Shown piece by piece: positions 46,832-56,879 of a DNA stretch of 64,000 nt (position 1 is its first letter; the number at the start of each line of letters is the position of its first letter). Under the pieces are notes generated by a model. That model searched no databases, was not told where the DNA came from, and saw nothing but the letters and a program-made list of their open reading frames with translations. Source of the stretch: CAVTOO01 sp963736355 (GTDB lineage: Bacteria; Pseudomonadota; Alphaproteobacteria; Rhizobiales; Xanthobacteraceae); assembly GCA_963736355.1 (NCBI GenBank), contig CAVTOO010000004.1, positions 124,001 to 188,000 of the forward strand, given 5' to 3'. The position numbers and the translations under genes are program-made.

Positions 46832-49124
46832 TCATCCCATGGCGTGCGCGTAGATGTCTTCTTCCTGCGCGTTGTGAATCCGCACCAGGGCCTCGATCGA
46901 CTCGATGACGCGCTGCGCGTCGCGAATGAGATAGCGGTCGGCGCTCTCGGCGGAGAGGCCTTCCGTCAGTTGTTCAAGAAGTCGTCCGAGATGGACAATC
47001 TCGCGATGGGCGCGGCTCATGGCGCCCAGCCCATGCGTATCTGACAGATACTGTGCCATCTCCGGATAAAGCCGGTCCTCGTCCTCGCGCTCGTGATCGA
47101 CGATAGCGCGCACGACGATGTCTTTGGCTTCCGAGATCAGCGCGACTGCCGCCGCGCTTTCGGCATCGTCGAGACCGTCGGCAATCTCCCGCAGGCGGTC
47201 GAGGCCGACTTCGATCCGCTGATGATCCTGGCGCAGCACGATCGCGCGTGCCGTCGGCATGGTGCGGCGCCCGAACTTGTGTTCCGATCCGAGCGCTCTC
47301 AGGGCGTTGAGGATGACGGCGACGTCGATGGCCTCTTGCGTCAGCGCGCCTGCGACCGGCGGCAACCATCCGAAGGCGGCGAGCCCCATCGCCACCCCCG
47401 ACAGCGCCATGCCCGCGACGATACTCTGCATTGCGATGGCGCGTGCGCGTTGCGCGATGCTGACGGCGTCGGACACCCGGTCGAGCCGGTCGACCAGAAT
47501 GACGACGTCCGCAGCCTCGGATGAGGCGCTAGCGCCCTTGGCCCCCATGGCGATGCCGACATCGGCGGCTGCGAGTGCGGGCGCGTCATTGATGCCGTCG
47601 CCGACCATGATCGTCGGATGTTGGCGCTGCTCGCTCTTGACCGCATCGACCTTGTCGGACGGCGTGCGATCGGCGAGCACGGTGTCGATATCGAGCGCGG
47701 CGGCGATGGTCTCGGCGGCGTCGGCACGGTCGCCGGTGAGCATGACGATCCGCTTGACGCCTGCGGCGCGCAGGGCCTGCACGGCATGCGGCGTCTCGCG
47801 CCGCAATTCGTCGCCGAACAGCAATGCCCCGGTTGTGCGTCCATCGACATTGACAAAAACGCTGAGCGCCGAACGCCATGCCGCACGCCGCAGTGCGCGC
47901 ACCGCCCATTCGTCGGGTTTGCGGCGCGCCGTGGATCAGCTGATGCGAGCCGACGCGCACGCGTTTGCCGTCGACCGTTCCCTCAAGGCCGGAGCCGAAT
48001 GCTTCCTGGACCTGAGAGGGAATCGACAGCGGCAGTCCTCGTCTCGCGGCGGCCTGCACGACGGCAGAGGCGACGACATGATGCGAGGCTTGCTCCAGCG
48101 ATGCGGCAAGCCGCAGCACGGTGTCGGGGTCTTCGCCGGGTGCAACTTCCACCGCCACCAGTCTCGCGCCGCCGACGGTCAATGTTCCCGTCTTGTCGAA
48201 CATCACGGTGTGGGTGCGCGCCAGCGCTTCGAGCGGCTGGCCGCCCTTGATGAGGATGCCGAGGCGTGCGGCGCGCGCGACGCCGGCGATAAAGGCGACA
48301 GGTGCGGCGAGGATCAGCGGACATGGCGTTGCCGCGACCAGCACCGCGAGGGCGCGCACCGGATCGCCCGAGATCGCCCATGCGGCGCCGGCGACGGCAA
48401 CGCTCGTTGGAAACAGCAGCAAGGCGAAGCGATCGGCGAGCCGGATGAACGGAGCCCTGGCGGTCTGGGCGGCATTCGCCATTCGCACGATGCCGGCATA
48501 GGTGCTTTCGCCGGCAAGCGCCGTCGTTCTTATCTCGAAAGTTTGACCGGCATTGACTGCGCCGCTGCGCGCGGCTTCGCCTTCGCGGCGCGTCACCGGG
48601 ATCGGTTCGCCGGTCAGCGCCGACTCGTCGATCAGGGCTTCGCCCAGGATCATGCCGTCGACCGGAATGACTTCGCCGCCGCGCACCAGAAGGATGTCGC
48701 CGATGGCGGCGTCGTCGACAGGGATGTCCGTAATCGTGCCGTCCTGCCGGCGATGCGCCGTGCGCGGGGCGCGGTCGATCAGCGACCGCAGATCGCGTTC
48801 GGCGCGCGCGACGGCAAAATCTTCCAGCACGTTGCCGCCGGCATACATCAGCGCGACGACGGCGCCGGCGAGGTTTTCGCCGAGCGCGAGCGCCGCCGAC
48901 ATCGACACGAAAGCGACCGCGTCGACACCCAGCCGGCCCGCCATGAAGTCGCGGATCATGGAGACGAGAAGGCCGGCCGCGACCGGAAACGTGCCGGCGG
49001 CCCAGAGCCAGCTCGCAACTCCGGGCCATCCGCCCGCCCATGCCGCGAGGCCAAGCCCAAGGCCGGCGAGGGCAACGACAACGAGCGTGCGGCGCAGGAT
49101 GCGCTCTGTCAGAAATGTTCGCAT
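46832..49124 (-). CDS. P1B-5 metal ATPase with hemerythrin domain (frame broken)
   Basis: An inner-membrane heavy-metal pump of about 763 residues. The phosphorylation site is MFDKTGTLTVGG, the metal-channel motif TPCPLILAAPVAF lies in TM4, and TQEAIDVAVILNALRAL with QEAID lies in TM6; GDGINDAPAL is the hinge. TPC plus QExxD without an N-terminal metal domain defines group P1B-5 (Nia-type, Fe/Ni/Co efflux). The last 142 residues (46832-47260) form a hemerythrin domain with His/Glu ligands in QDHQRI, DHEREDEDRLYPEM, RAHRE and HNAQEED. One extra base near 47921-47930 breaks the frame between LIHGAP and KPDEWAVRAL. Confidence 0.9.
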
Positions 49125-49204
49125 GGCAGAGATGAGGTTGTCCTCCGGCGCTCGGTTCGCCAAGTACTGGTATAAGTATAAGCCTGCCTGAATTCAGGAC
49201 GGGT

Positions 49205-49218
49205 TTGATCTTGAGCAA
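49205..49218. promoter_or_regulatory. FixK/Fnr-like box
   Basis: TTGATCTTGAGCAA matches the anaerobox TTGAT-N4-(G/A)TCAA with one mismatch. It lies 81 bases upstream of the P1B-5 ATPase start on the minus strand and 79 bases upstream of the acyl-CoA synthetase on the plus strand. Control of the metal pump by low oxygen would fit what is known of its S. meliloti relative Nia. Confidence 0.5.
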
Positions 49219-49296
49219 TATCCGGACGGCATAAGGATCTCGCCGGGTGCCTTCCGCCCGGAAAGCCGCTAAGCTTCCCGTGCCGGGAGAGCTGCC

Positions 49297-50904
49297 ATGC
49301 TCGTCGAGACGTCCGACTACGACGCCCTGATCCGCGACTTTCGCTGGCCCATCCCGGCGCGCTTCAATATTGCCGAGGCCTGCTGCGACCGCCATGCCAA
49401 TGGCGATGATCGCCTCGCACTTATTTATGTCGAGGACAGTGGCGAGGTCCGGCGCATCTCCTTCGACCATGTTCGCGCGCAATCGAATCGGTTCGCCAAT
49501 GTGCTGGTCGACTCCGGGCTGACGCGCGGCGACCGTGTCGCGGTGTTCCTGGGCCAGTCGCCGGAGACGGCGATCACGCATCTGGCGGCGTTTCGCGCCG
49601 GGCTCGTGTCGGTGCCGCTGTTCGCATTGTTCGGCGACGACGCGCTCGAATTTCGTCTGCGGGATTCAGGCGCGAAGGCCATCGTCACCGATGCCGACGG
49701 ATGGGAGAAGCTCAAGCGCGTCCGCGACAAGCTGCCGGAGCTGCAATACGTCTTTCTCACCGGTCCTTCGCGCGACGGTGCGGAGTCGTTTTCCGTCGCG
49801 CTGGCGTCGGCGTCGGATCATTTCGCGACAGTCGATACATCCCCCGACGATCGGGCCATCATCATCTACACCTCCGGCACGACAGGTAACCCGAAAGGCG
49901 CGCTGCACGGCCATCGCGTGCTGCTCGGGCACATCCCCTGCGTGCAGATGGTGCACGAGTTCATGCCGAAGCCGGGCGATGTGTACTGGACGCCGGCCGA
50001 CTGGGCTTGGATCGGCGGGCTGTTCGACGCGCTGTTCCCGGCGTGGTATTTCGGCGTGCCGATTGTCGCGCATCGTGCGCGCAAGTTCGATCCGCACGCG
50101 GCGGTGAAGCTGATGGCGGATTTCGGCGTGCGCAACGTCTTCCTGCCGCCGACGGCGCTCAAATTGATGCGTCAGGCCAATGTTTCGGGCACGGGCGTCA
50201 GGCTGCGCAGCATCCTGTCGGGCGGCGAGTCGCTCGGCGGCGAGTTGCTGGATTGGGTGCGCGCCACTTTCGGCATCAACGTGCACGAGATCTATGGCCA
50301 GACCGAATGCAATCTCGTCGTCGGCAATAATTCAAAGCTGTTTCCGGTGCGCCCCGGTTCGATGGGACGCGCCATTCCGGGTTTTGACGTGCGCATTGTC
50401 GATGAGAACGGCGTCGAGAAGCCGCGCGGCGAGACCGGCATTGTCGGCATTCGCGCGCCGAACCCGAACATGATGCTGGAATACTGGAACAATCCGGACG
50501 CGACGGCGAAGAAATATGCCGGCGGTTTCATGCTGACGGGCGATCTCGGACGTCAGGATGAAGATGGCTATTTCTGGTACGTCAGCCGCGAGGACGATCT
50601 CATTACCACGGCGGGCTATCGCGTCGGGCCATCCGAGATCGAGAACACGCTGTTGAAGCATCCCGCGATTGCGCTCGCTGCCGTGGCCGGTATTCCCGAT
50701 CCGGTGCGCACCGAGGCGATCAAGGCGTGGATTGTGCTGCGGCCGGGCTTTGCGCCGTCGGATACGCTCGCGGACGACATCCGTGCTTTCGTGCGCACGC
50801 AACTCGCGGCGCATGAATATCCGCGCCATATTGAATTTCTGGACAGTCTGCCGATGACCGCAACCGGCAAGGTGTTGCGGCGGGAGTTGCGGGCGCGGGG
50901 TTAG
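49297..50904 (+). CDS. Acyl-CoA synthetase (AMP-forming)
   Basis: A 535-residue ANL-superfamily enzyme that activates a carboxylic acid with ATP and CoA. The P-loop is IIIYTSGTTGNPKGALHGHR, then YGQTECNLVVGN, the GDLGRQDEDGYFWYVSRED hinge region and ITTAGYRVGPSEIENTLLKH. The catalytic Lys is in MTATGKVLRREL at the C-terminus. The family members closest in pattern act on medium-chain or short acids. A FixK-like box lies in its upstream region. The substrate is unknown. Confidence 0.92.
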   Translation: MLVETSDYDALIRDFRWPIPARFNIAEACCDRHANGDDRLALIYVEDSGEVRRISFDHVRAQSNRFANVLVDSGLTRGDRVAVFLGQSPETAITHLAAFRAGLVSVPLFALFGDDALEFRLRDSGAKAIVTDADGWEKLKRVRDKLPELQYVFLTGPSRDGAESFSVALASASDHFATVDTSPDDRAIIIYTSGTTGNPKGALHGHRVLLGHIPCVQMVHEFMPKPGDVYWTPADWAWIGGLFDALFPAWYFGVPIVAHRARKFDPHAAVKLMADFGVRNVFLPPTALKLMRQANVSGTGVRLRSILSGGESLGGELLDWVRATFGINVHEIYGQTECNLVVGNNSKLFPVRPGSMGRAIPGFDVRIVDENGVEKPRGETGIVGIRAPNPNMMLEYWNNPDATAKKYAGGFMLTGDLGRQDEDGYFWYVSREDDLITTAGYRVGPSEIENTLLKHPAIALAAVAGIPDPVRTEAIKAWIVLRPGFAPSDTLADDIRAFVRTQLAAHEYPRHIEFLDSLPMTATGKVLRRELRARG

Positions 50905-50920
50905 CCCGCGCCCGATTGCT

Positions 50921-51406
50921 TTACTCTGCTGCCACGCTGCTTTCTTCATGCACGCAGCCATGCAGGTTGAGCGTGCGGCCGGTTTCGAGCACGCTCTTGA
51001 GGCTCGCCAGCACCATCGGCCAGCCGCCGGAGATCGACGGCAGCACCTTGGAGCCCTGCGCGAAGTCCTCATGCGTCACCGTCAGCTTGACGGCGCCTTC
51101 CAGTTGCTCGATCTCGAACGTCACGCGCGAGGGGCGCTCCTTTTTCATTTCGGCGTCGTGCAGCGTCGCCCAGGTGTAGGCGAGGCGGCGCGGCGGATCG
51201 GATTCCAGCACCTCGCCGCTATTGGCAATGGCGCCGTTCTGCTCCAGTTCGAACGGTGCGCCGACCTTCCAGCTCGATTGCACGCCATAGCCGAACCAGT
51301 AACGGCGCGAGAAGTCGCGGTCGGTGAGCGCGTGCCACAGCTTCTCGGGCGTCGTCTCGATATAGGTGACGTAGACGAATTCGGGCTTGTTGGTTTCGGT
51401 ACGCAT
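50921..51406 (-). CDS. SRPBCC (AHSA1-type) domain protein
   Basis: A 161-residue soluble protein of the START/Bet v 1 fold, which has a deep cavity for hydrophobic ligands. YIETTPEKLWHALTDRDFSR and YGVQSSWKVGAPFELEQNG are the family's N-terminal blocks, and TVTHEDFAQGSKVLPSISGG plus WPMVLASLKSVLETG close it. The ATG at 51406 shares its A with the TGA of the ArsR gene (TGATG), so the two genes are translationally coupled. The ligand is unknown. Confidence 0.9.
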   Translation of the reverse strand: MRTETNKPEFVYVTYIETTPEKLWHALTDRDFSRRYWFGYGVQSSWKVGAPFELEQNGAIANSGEVLESDPPRRLAYTWATLHDAEMKKERPSRVTFEIEQLEGAVKLTVTHEDFAQGSKVLPSISGGWPMVLASLKSVLETGRTLNLHGCVHEESSVAAE

Positions 51407-51714
51407 CACTTTGTCTCCAGTTTGGTTTTCAGGTCGCTCAGCGCCTGCAATCGCGTGCGCTCGAATTTTCCGATCCACCGTTCGCTGATCTGATGGATCG
51501 GCACCGGGTTGAGGTAGTGCAGCTTCTCGCGGCCATCGCGGCGTGTTGCCACCAGATTGGCGTCTTCCAGTATGCCGAGATGCTTGGTGACGGCCTGGCG
51601 CGACATATCCAGTCCCTCACACAACTCGTTCAGTGTTTGGCCGTTCCTCGCGTGGAGGCGGTCCAGCAATTGCCGTCTTGAGCCGTCGGCCAGTGCTTTG
51701 AAGACCTCGTCCAT
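51406..51714 (-). CDS. ArsR-family regulator coupled to SRPBCC gene
   Basis: A 102-residue winged-helix regulator starting MDEVFKALADGSRRQLLDRL, with the recognition helix in MSRQAVTKHLGILEDANLVA. It lacks the CXC metal motif of the metal-sensing ArsR proteins, so it is not a metalloregulator by that mark. The ATG at 51714 is chosen over an upstream ATG. Coupling with an SRPBCC gene is a common arrangement; this pair is probably autoregulated. Confidence 0.92.
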   Translation of the reverse strand: MDEVFKALADGSRRQLLDRLHARNGQTLNELCEGLDMSRQAVTKHLGILEDANLVATRRDGREKLHYLNPVPIHQISERWIGKFERTRLQALSDLKTKLETK

Positions 51715-51797
51715 GGGTTCGATAATAGGCAACCAAATGGTTGCATGTCAAGCGAGATGTTTTGGCCGCCGGTTCCGGTTGGTTTCCGCACGTCGGA

Positions 51798-51974
51798 CTA
51801 GTGCTTGGTGTTGTTGCCGGGATGCCGTGTTCCCGGCGCTGGCTCGAGAATGGCGAGCGGGTCGCTGGCGGGAAACGTGTCTTCGAGCGCTTCGTTCAGC
51901 AGCTCGTCCAGGTGTTTCTTCTCAGCGTCCATAGATGCCTTTGGATCGGACGGTTTGTGAGGGTGTTTCGTCAT
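51798..51974 (-). CDS. Small conserved acidic protein
   Basis: A 58-residue product that starts MTKHPHKPSDPKASMDAEKK. The core LNEALEDTFPASDPLAILEP matches a short acidic motif I recognise from small proteins in rhizobia and other proteobacteria. GGAGG lies upstream of the ATG with good spacing, which strongly supports translation. The C-terminus is polar (GTRHPGNNTKH). It is located between the ArsR gene and the indolepyruvate oxidoreductase. Function is unknown. It is too short for most gene finders. Confidence 0.8.
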   Translation of the reverse strand: MTKHPHKPSDPKASMDAEKKHLDELLNEALEDTFPASDPLAILEPAPGTRHPGNNTKH

Positions 51975-51997
51975 CGCTGCCTCCGCGTCGGAGAAAT

Positions 51998-54900
51998 CTA
52001 TGCTGCTTGTCCGCTCGCCGTAGCGGCCAGCGAGGTCATCAGACCCGCGATCTTGATCTCGGCTTTTTCCACCGCTTCATGCTTGACCGGGCCATAGCCG
52101 CGGATGTCGTCGGGCACGGACGCGATGGCGACGATGGTGTCGTAGCGCGCCGCGTCGAGGCGCGGCAGCAGCAAGGCGATGCGCTCCTCGTAGTCGGCGA
52201 TCAGGCGGCGCTCCATGCGGCGCTCGGCGGTGCGGCCGAACAGATCGAACGCCGTGCCGCGCAGGCCGCGCAACGCAGCCAGCAACCGGAAGCCGTGGCG
52301 CATCCAGCCGCCGAAGCGGATTTTCTTCGGCCGTCCCGTCGCCGGGTCGATGCGCGACAGCATCGGCGGCGCGAGATGGAATTCGTAAGTGATCTTGCCG
52401 TCGAACTGGCGGTTGAGCGCGTCAGCGAATTCGCCGTCGGTATACAGCCGCGCGACTTCGTACTCGTCCTTGTAGGCCATCAGCTTGAACAGGTTGTTGG
52501 CGACTGCCATGGCGAGCTTCTCCGCGCCCGGCAGCTTTGCCTGTTCCGCCGCGCGCACCTTGGCGACGAAGCTCGCATAGCGCTGCGCGTAAGCCGCGTT
52601 CTGATAGGCGGTGAGGAATTCCGTGCGCCGCGCGATCAGTTCGTCGAGCGTGCGCGGCTTTTCGGCGCGCTTGTGCATCGCCGGCGCGGCGGCCTCTTCC
52701 ACGGCCTTGCGGTCCACGGCGGAGAGCCGTCCGAGCGCGAAGGCGCGCTTGTTGGCGTTGACGGCAACGCCGTTCAGTTCGATTGCCGCCTCGATGGCCT
52801 CAGTGCCGAGCGGCACATGGCCCTTCTGCAGCGCGAAGCCGAGCAGAAACAGATTGGCGCCGATGGCGTCGCCGGTCAGCGCCTGCGCGAATTCCGAGGC
52901 CTCGATGAAATCCGACGACGCGGTGCGCGCGGCAATCGCCGCCTTCAGCGCGTCGGGCTTCAGCTCGGCATTGCGATCCAGCACGAAATCCATCGTCGGC
53001 ATGACGTTGGAATTGATCACGGCGTGCGTGCGCCCGCTCTTGTAGGTCAGCAGTGCGGTCGGGCTCGCGGCGACGATCAGATCGCAGCCGAGCGCGAGGT
53101 CGGCGTCTTCCGGCGTCAGGCGCACCGAATGCAGTTCGTTCTCGTCGGCCGAGATGCGCAGATGCGTCATCACCGCGCCGTTCTTCTGCGCCATGCCCAT
53201 CAGGTCGAGCACGGTGCAGCCCTTGCCTTCGAGATGCGCGGCCATGCCGAGGATCGCGCCGATGGTGATGACGCCCGAACCGCCGATGCCGGAGATCAGC
53301 ATGCCGTAGGGCCGGTTGAGCGCGCGCGCGGCGCAGGCGGCGGCAGCTTGGCGAGATGGGCGTCGAGTCCGCCGGACGCGCCTTGCTTGCGGATGCTCGA
53401 CGCCGTGCACGGTGACGAAGCTCGGGCAGAAGCCCTTGATGCAGGAATAATCCTTGTTGCACGAGCTCTGGTTGATCTCGCGCTTGCGGCCGAATTCGGT
53501 TTCCAGCGGCTGCACCGAGATGCAGTTCGACTGCACCGAGCAGTCGCCGCAGCCTTCGCAGACGCGCTCGTTGATGAAGATGCGCTGATCGGGATCGACC
53601 ATGGTGCCGCGCTTGCGGCGGCGGCGCTTCTCGGCGGCGCAGGTCTGGTCGTAGATCAGAATGGTCGTGCCGGGTTCTTCGCGCAGTTCGCGCTGGACGA
53701 CGTCGAGTCTCGTCGCGGTGGCGGAACTCGGCCGACTTGCGCGAAGCCGGCGCGGTTGCCGTACTGCTCGAGATTGTCCGACATCACGACGATGCGGCGC
53801 GCGCCTTCGGCCTCGACCTGACGGCTGACATCCGCGACCGTCAGCGGTCCATCGACATGCTGGCCGCCGGTCATCGCCACGGCGTCGTTGTAGAGAATCT
53901 TGAAGGTGATGTTCACCTTGGCCGCGACAGTGGCGCGGATCGCCATGACGCCGGAGTGATAGTAGGTGCCGTCGCCGAGATTCTGGAAAATGTGCTTTTC
54001 GCTGGTGAAGGGCGCCTGGCCGATCCAGTTGACGCCTTCGCCGCCCATCTGCGTCGGCAGCGAGGTTCGTCGCGTCGGCATGAAGGCCGCCATGTAGTGG
54101 CAGCCGATGCCGCCGGCCGCGCGGCTGCCTTCGGGCACCTTGGTCGAGGTGTTGTGCGGACAGCCCGAGCAGAAGAACATCGAGCGCGTCGAGACAGGCA
54201 CGATATCGGCCTTGGCGCATTCGGCGGCTTCGAGCGCGGCGAGGCGCGCACGCAGTTGCTCGTTGCCGGGATCGAGCGCGAGCAGGCGTTGCGCCACCAC
54301 GCGCGCGATCGTGACCGGCGACAATTCGCCGGTGCTCGGAAACAGCGGCGCACCCGTTGTCGTCGACCTTGCCGAGCAGGCGCGGGCGGATGTCGGCGGA
54401 GATATTGTAGAGCGTGCGCGCGATCTGGGTTTCGACGAAAGCGCGCTTCTCCTCGATCACCAGCACTTCGTCGAGGCCTTGCGCGAAGCGCAGCAGCATT
54501 TGCTGTTCGATGCGGCCAGGCAAGGCCGATCTTGTAGAGCCGCACGCCGAGGCGCGCGAGATCGTGCAGATCGAGTTCAAGCAGATCGAGTGCCTGACGC
54601 AGATCGGTGTAGGCCTTGCCGACGGCGGCAAAGCCGATCCGCGCCGGGCCGGGATCGACAATGATGCGGTCGATGGGATTGGCGCGCGCGAAGGCGGCGA
54701 CGGCCTGCATCTTCGGTCCGTGCAGGCGCTTCTCCTGCGCGAACGGCGTGTCGGGGATGCGGATGTTCAATCCGTCCGGCGGCATCTCGAAATCGGTCGG
54801 GATGATGAAGTTTCGCGGCGGCGCCAGCTCCATCGATGCGGATGAGTTCGATGGTCTCGGTCAGCACCTTGAATGCCGTCCAGCAGCCCGAATAGCGCGA

Positions 54901-55468
54901 CAGCGCGAAGCCGTAGAGGCCGAACTCGACATATTCCTGAATGTCGGCGGGATTGAGGATCGGGATCATCGCCGCTTCGAGCACGAATTCGCTCTGATGG
55001 GCGCTGCGTGGACGAATAGGCGCCGTGATCGTCGCCGATCAGCGCCACCACGCCGCCGTGCTTGGAGGAGCCCGCGAGGTTGCCGTGCTTGATCGGGTCC
55101 ATCGAACGATCGACGCCGGGGCCCTTGCCGTACCAGATGCCGAACACGCCATCGACCTTGGCCTGACCGAACAGTGTCGTCTGCTGCGTGCCCCAGATCG
55201 ACGTCGCGGCGAGGTCTTCGTTGACACCCGCATGAAAGACGATGTCGTTCTTTTCGAGGAATTTTTTTGCCGCGGTGAGCGCCGAGTCGTAGACGCCGAG
55301 CGGGGAGCCGCGATAGCCGGAAATGAAACCTGCGGTGTTGAGCCCGGCGGCGCGGTCGAGCGCGCGCTGCATCAGCGGCAGGCGCACGAGGCACTGCACG
55401 CCGCTCGCATAAATGCGCGATTTGTCGAGCGCGTATTTGTCGTCGATGGCGACCGAGCAATTCAGCAT
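51998..55468 (-). CDS. Fused indolepyruvate ferredoxin oxidoreductase (many frame breaks)
   Basis: A fused alpha/beta 2-oxoacid:ferredoxin oxidoreductase of about 1155 residues that decarboxylates an aryl or branched 2-oxoacid to the acyl-CoA. From the N-terminus are SGYRGSPLGVYDSALTAAKK, the TPP region FFCSGCPHNTSTKVPEGSRA, the iron-sulfur region INERVCEGCGDCSVQSNCIS, CNKDYSCIKGFCPSFVTVHG, and the gamma-type domain LISGIGGSGVITIGAILGMA. The frame is broken near 54990, 54835, 54520, 54350, 53715, 53705, 53395 and 53330 (two bases). Removing nine extra bases restores one continuous frame. The ATG at 55468 is preferred. Confidence 0.88.
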
Positions 55469-55562
55469 ATGCAATCCCGATGCGGTCGTGGCCGTCTCAA
55501 CAATGTGGAGGAACTGAGAAGAAACTCAAGCGCCACCGAGGACATTTATCGTGGTCGACATT

Positions 55563-56664
55563 TTATGCCTGCGCCCCGCACGGGACCGCAGCAAAATTGC
55601 CTAAATGCGCGCCGTGACCAGCTTCACCCATCGCCTTGGTGCCGACGAGCTTCATGCCCGGCTGCATGATGTCGCCGGTACGGAACCCGTCCTTGAGTGT
55701 TTGCCGCACTGCATCCTCAACTCGCCGCGCTGCATCCTCAAGGCCGAACGAGTGCCGCAGCATCATCGCGCCGGAGAGAATGCAGGCAATCGGATTGGCC
55801 TTGTCCTGGCGGGCGATATCGGGCGCCGAGCCATGGCAGGGCTCGAACAGCCCCATGGTGTCGGCCCGCACCGAGGCCGACGGCAGCATGCCGATGGAAC
55901 CCGACAGCATCGCAGCCACGTCCGACATGATGTCGCCGAACAGATTGGGCGTCAGCATCACGTCAAATTGCTTGGGGTTGCGCACCAGCGCCATGCCGGC
56001 GGCGTCCACATACATGTGCGACAGTGCGACGTCCGGGATATTCCTTGCTGACTTCGGTGACGACTTCGCGCCACAGCATCATCGCTTCCAGCACGTTGGC
56101 CTTGTCGACGGAGCAGACTTTCTTGGAGCGCGTGCGCGCGGTCTTGAATGCGACATGCGCGATGCGCCGCACTTCGTCTTCGTGATACGGCATCGTGTTG
56201 TAGGCGAAGCGCTTGCCGTTCGCGTCGATCTCGCGGCCGCGCGGCTTGCCGTAATAGAGATCGGCGGTGAGTTCGCGCACGATCAGGATATCGAGACCCT
56301 TGACGAATTCCGGCCGCAACGTCGAGGCGCCGACGAGATCGTCGAACATCTTCACCGGGCGGAAATTGGCGAACAGGTCGAAATCCTTGCGCAGCCGCAT
56401 CAGGCCGACGCCGGGGCGCTTGTCGCCGAGATGCTCGTAGCGGTCGTCGCCGACCGAGCCGAACAGGATGGCGTCACATTCTTTTGCGAGCTTCTGCGAG
56501 GAGGGCGGCAGCGGATCGCCTTCGGCCTCATAGGCCGCGCCGCCGACAAGGCCGTGCGTCCATTCGAAGCGCACGCCGTGGCGTTCCAGCGCCTGCAGCA
56601 CCTTGACGGTTTCGTCCATGATTTCCGGGCCAATTCCGTCGCCCGGCATGACAAGAACTTTCAT
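55563..56664 (-). CDS. leuB: 3-isopropylmalate dehydrogenase-like enzyme (frame broken)
   Basis: A metal- and NAD-dependent beta-decarboxylating dehydrogenase. MKVLVMPGDGIGPEIMDETV is the N-terminus; GVGLMRLRKDFDLFANFRPV and VRELTADLYYGKPRG hold the substrate arginines and Glu; DKANVLEAMMLWREV has the catalytic Lys/Asp pair; LFEPCHGSAPDIARQDKANP binds NAD. The frame breaks at about 56033: after KEYP one extra base precedes DVALSHMYVDAAGMAL. The length of 1102 bases is 367 codons plus one. It is divergent from leuC-like and leuD-like genes. Residues fit isopropylmalate use but a related malate is possible. Confidence 0.88.
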
Positions 56665-56879
56665 CGCGCTGTCCGTTTCCTCGTGGTTTTCTTGCGAAAA
56701 GCTACACGTCTCCGGCAGCCAAAAGTCAACGGAAAAAGCCGAATTTTAGTCGAGATTTGGTCGGCTACGCGACCGACAAGGACCGATCCTGATTGACATA
56801 CGCGCTCCGGCGTCGGCAGTCTCAATCGCGGCGGGCTTGAGCGCGCCATGCCGCCTGAGAACCGCCTGAGAGAACGAGA

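Noticed and set aside
47259..49175. 638-residue plus-strand frame
   Set aside because: It lies antisense to the metal ATPase. Its composition is rich in Arg and Ala without any recognisable domain.
51741..52097. 118-residue plus-strand frame
   Set aside because: It overlaps the small acidic protein on the minus strand, which has a strong GGAGG site and a conserved core. The plus-strand frame shows neither.
51935..53821. 628-residue plus-strand frame
   Set aside because: It is antisense to the indolepyruvate oxidoreductase, whose minus-strand motifs are unmistakable.
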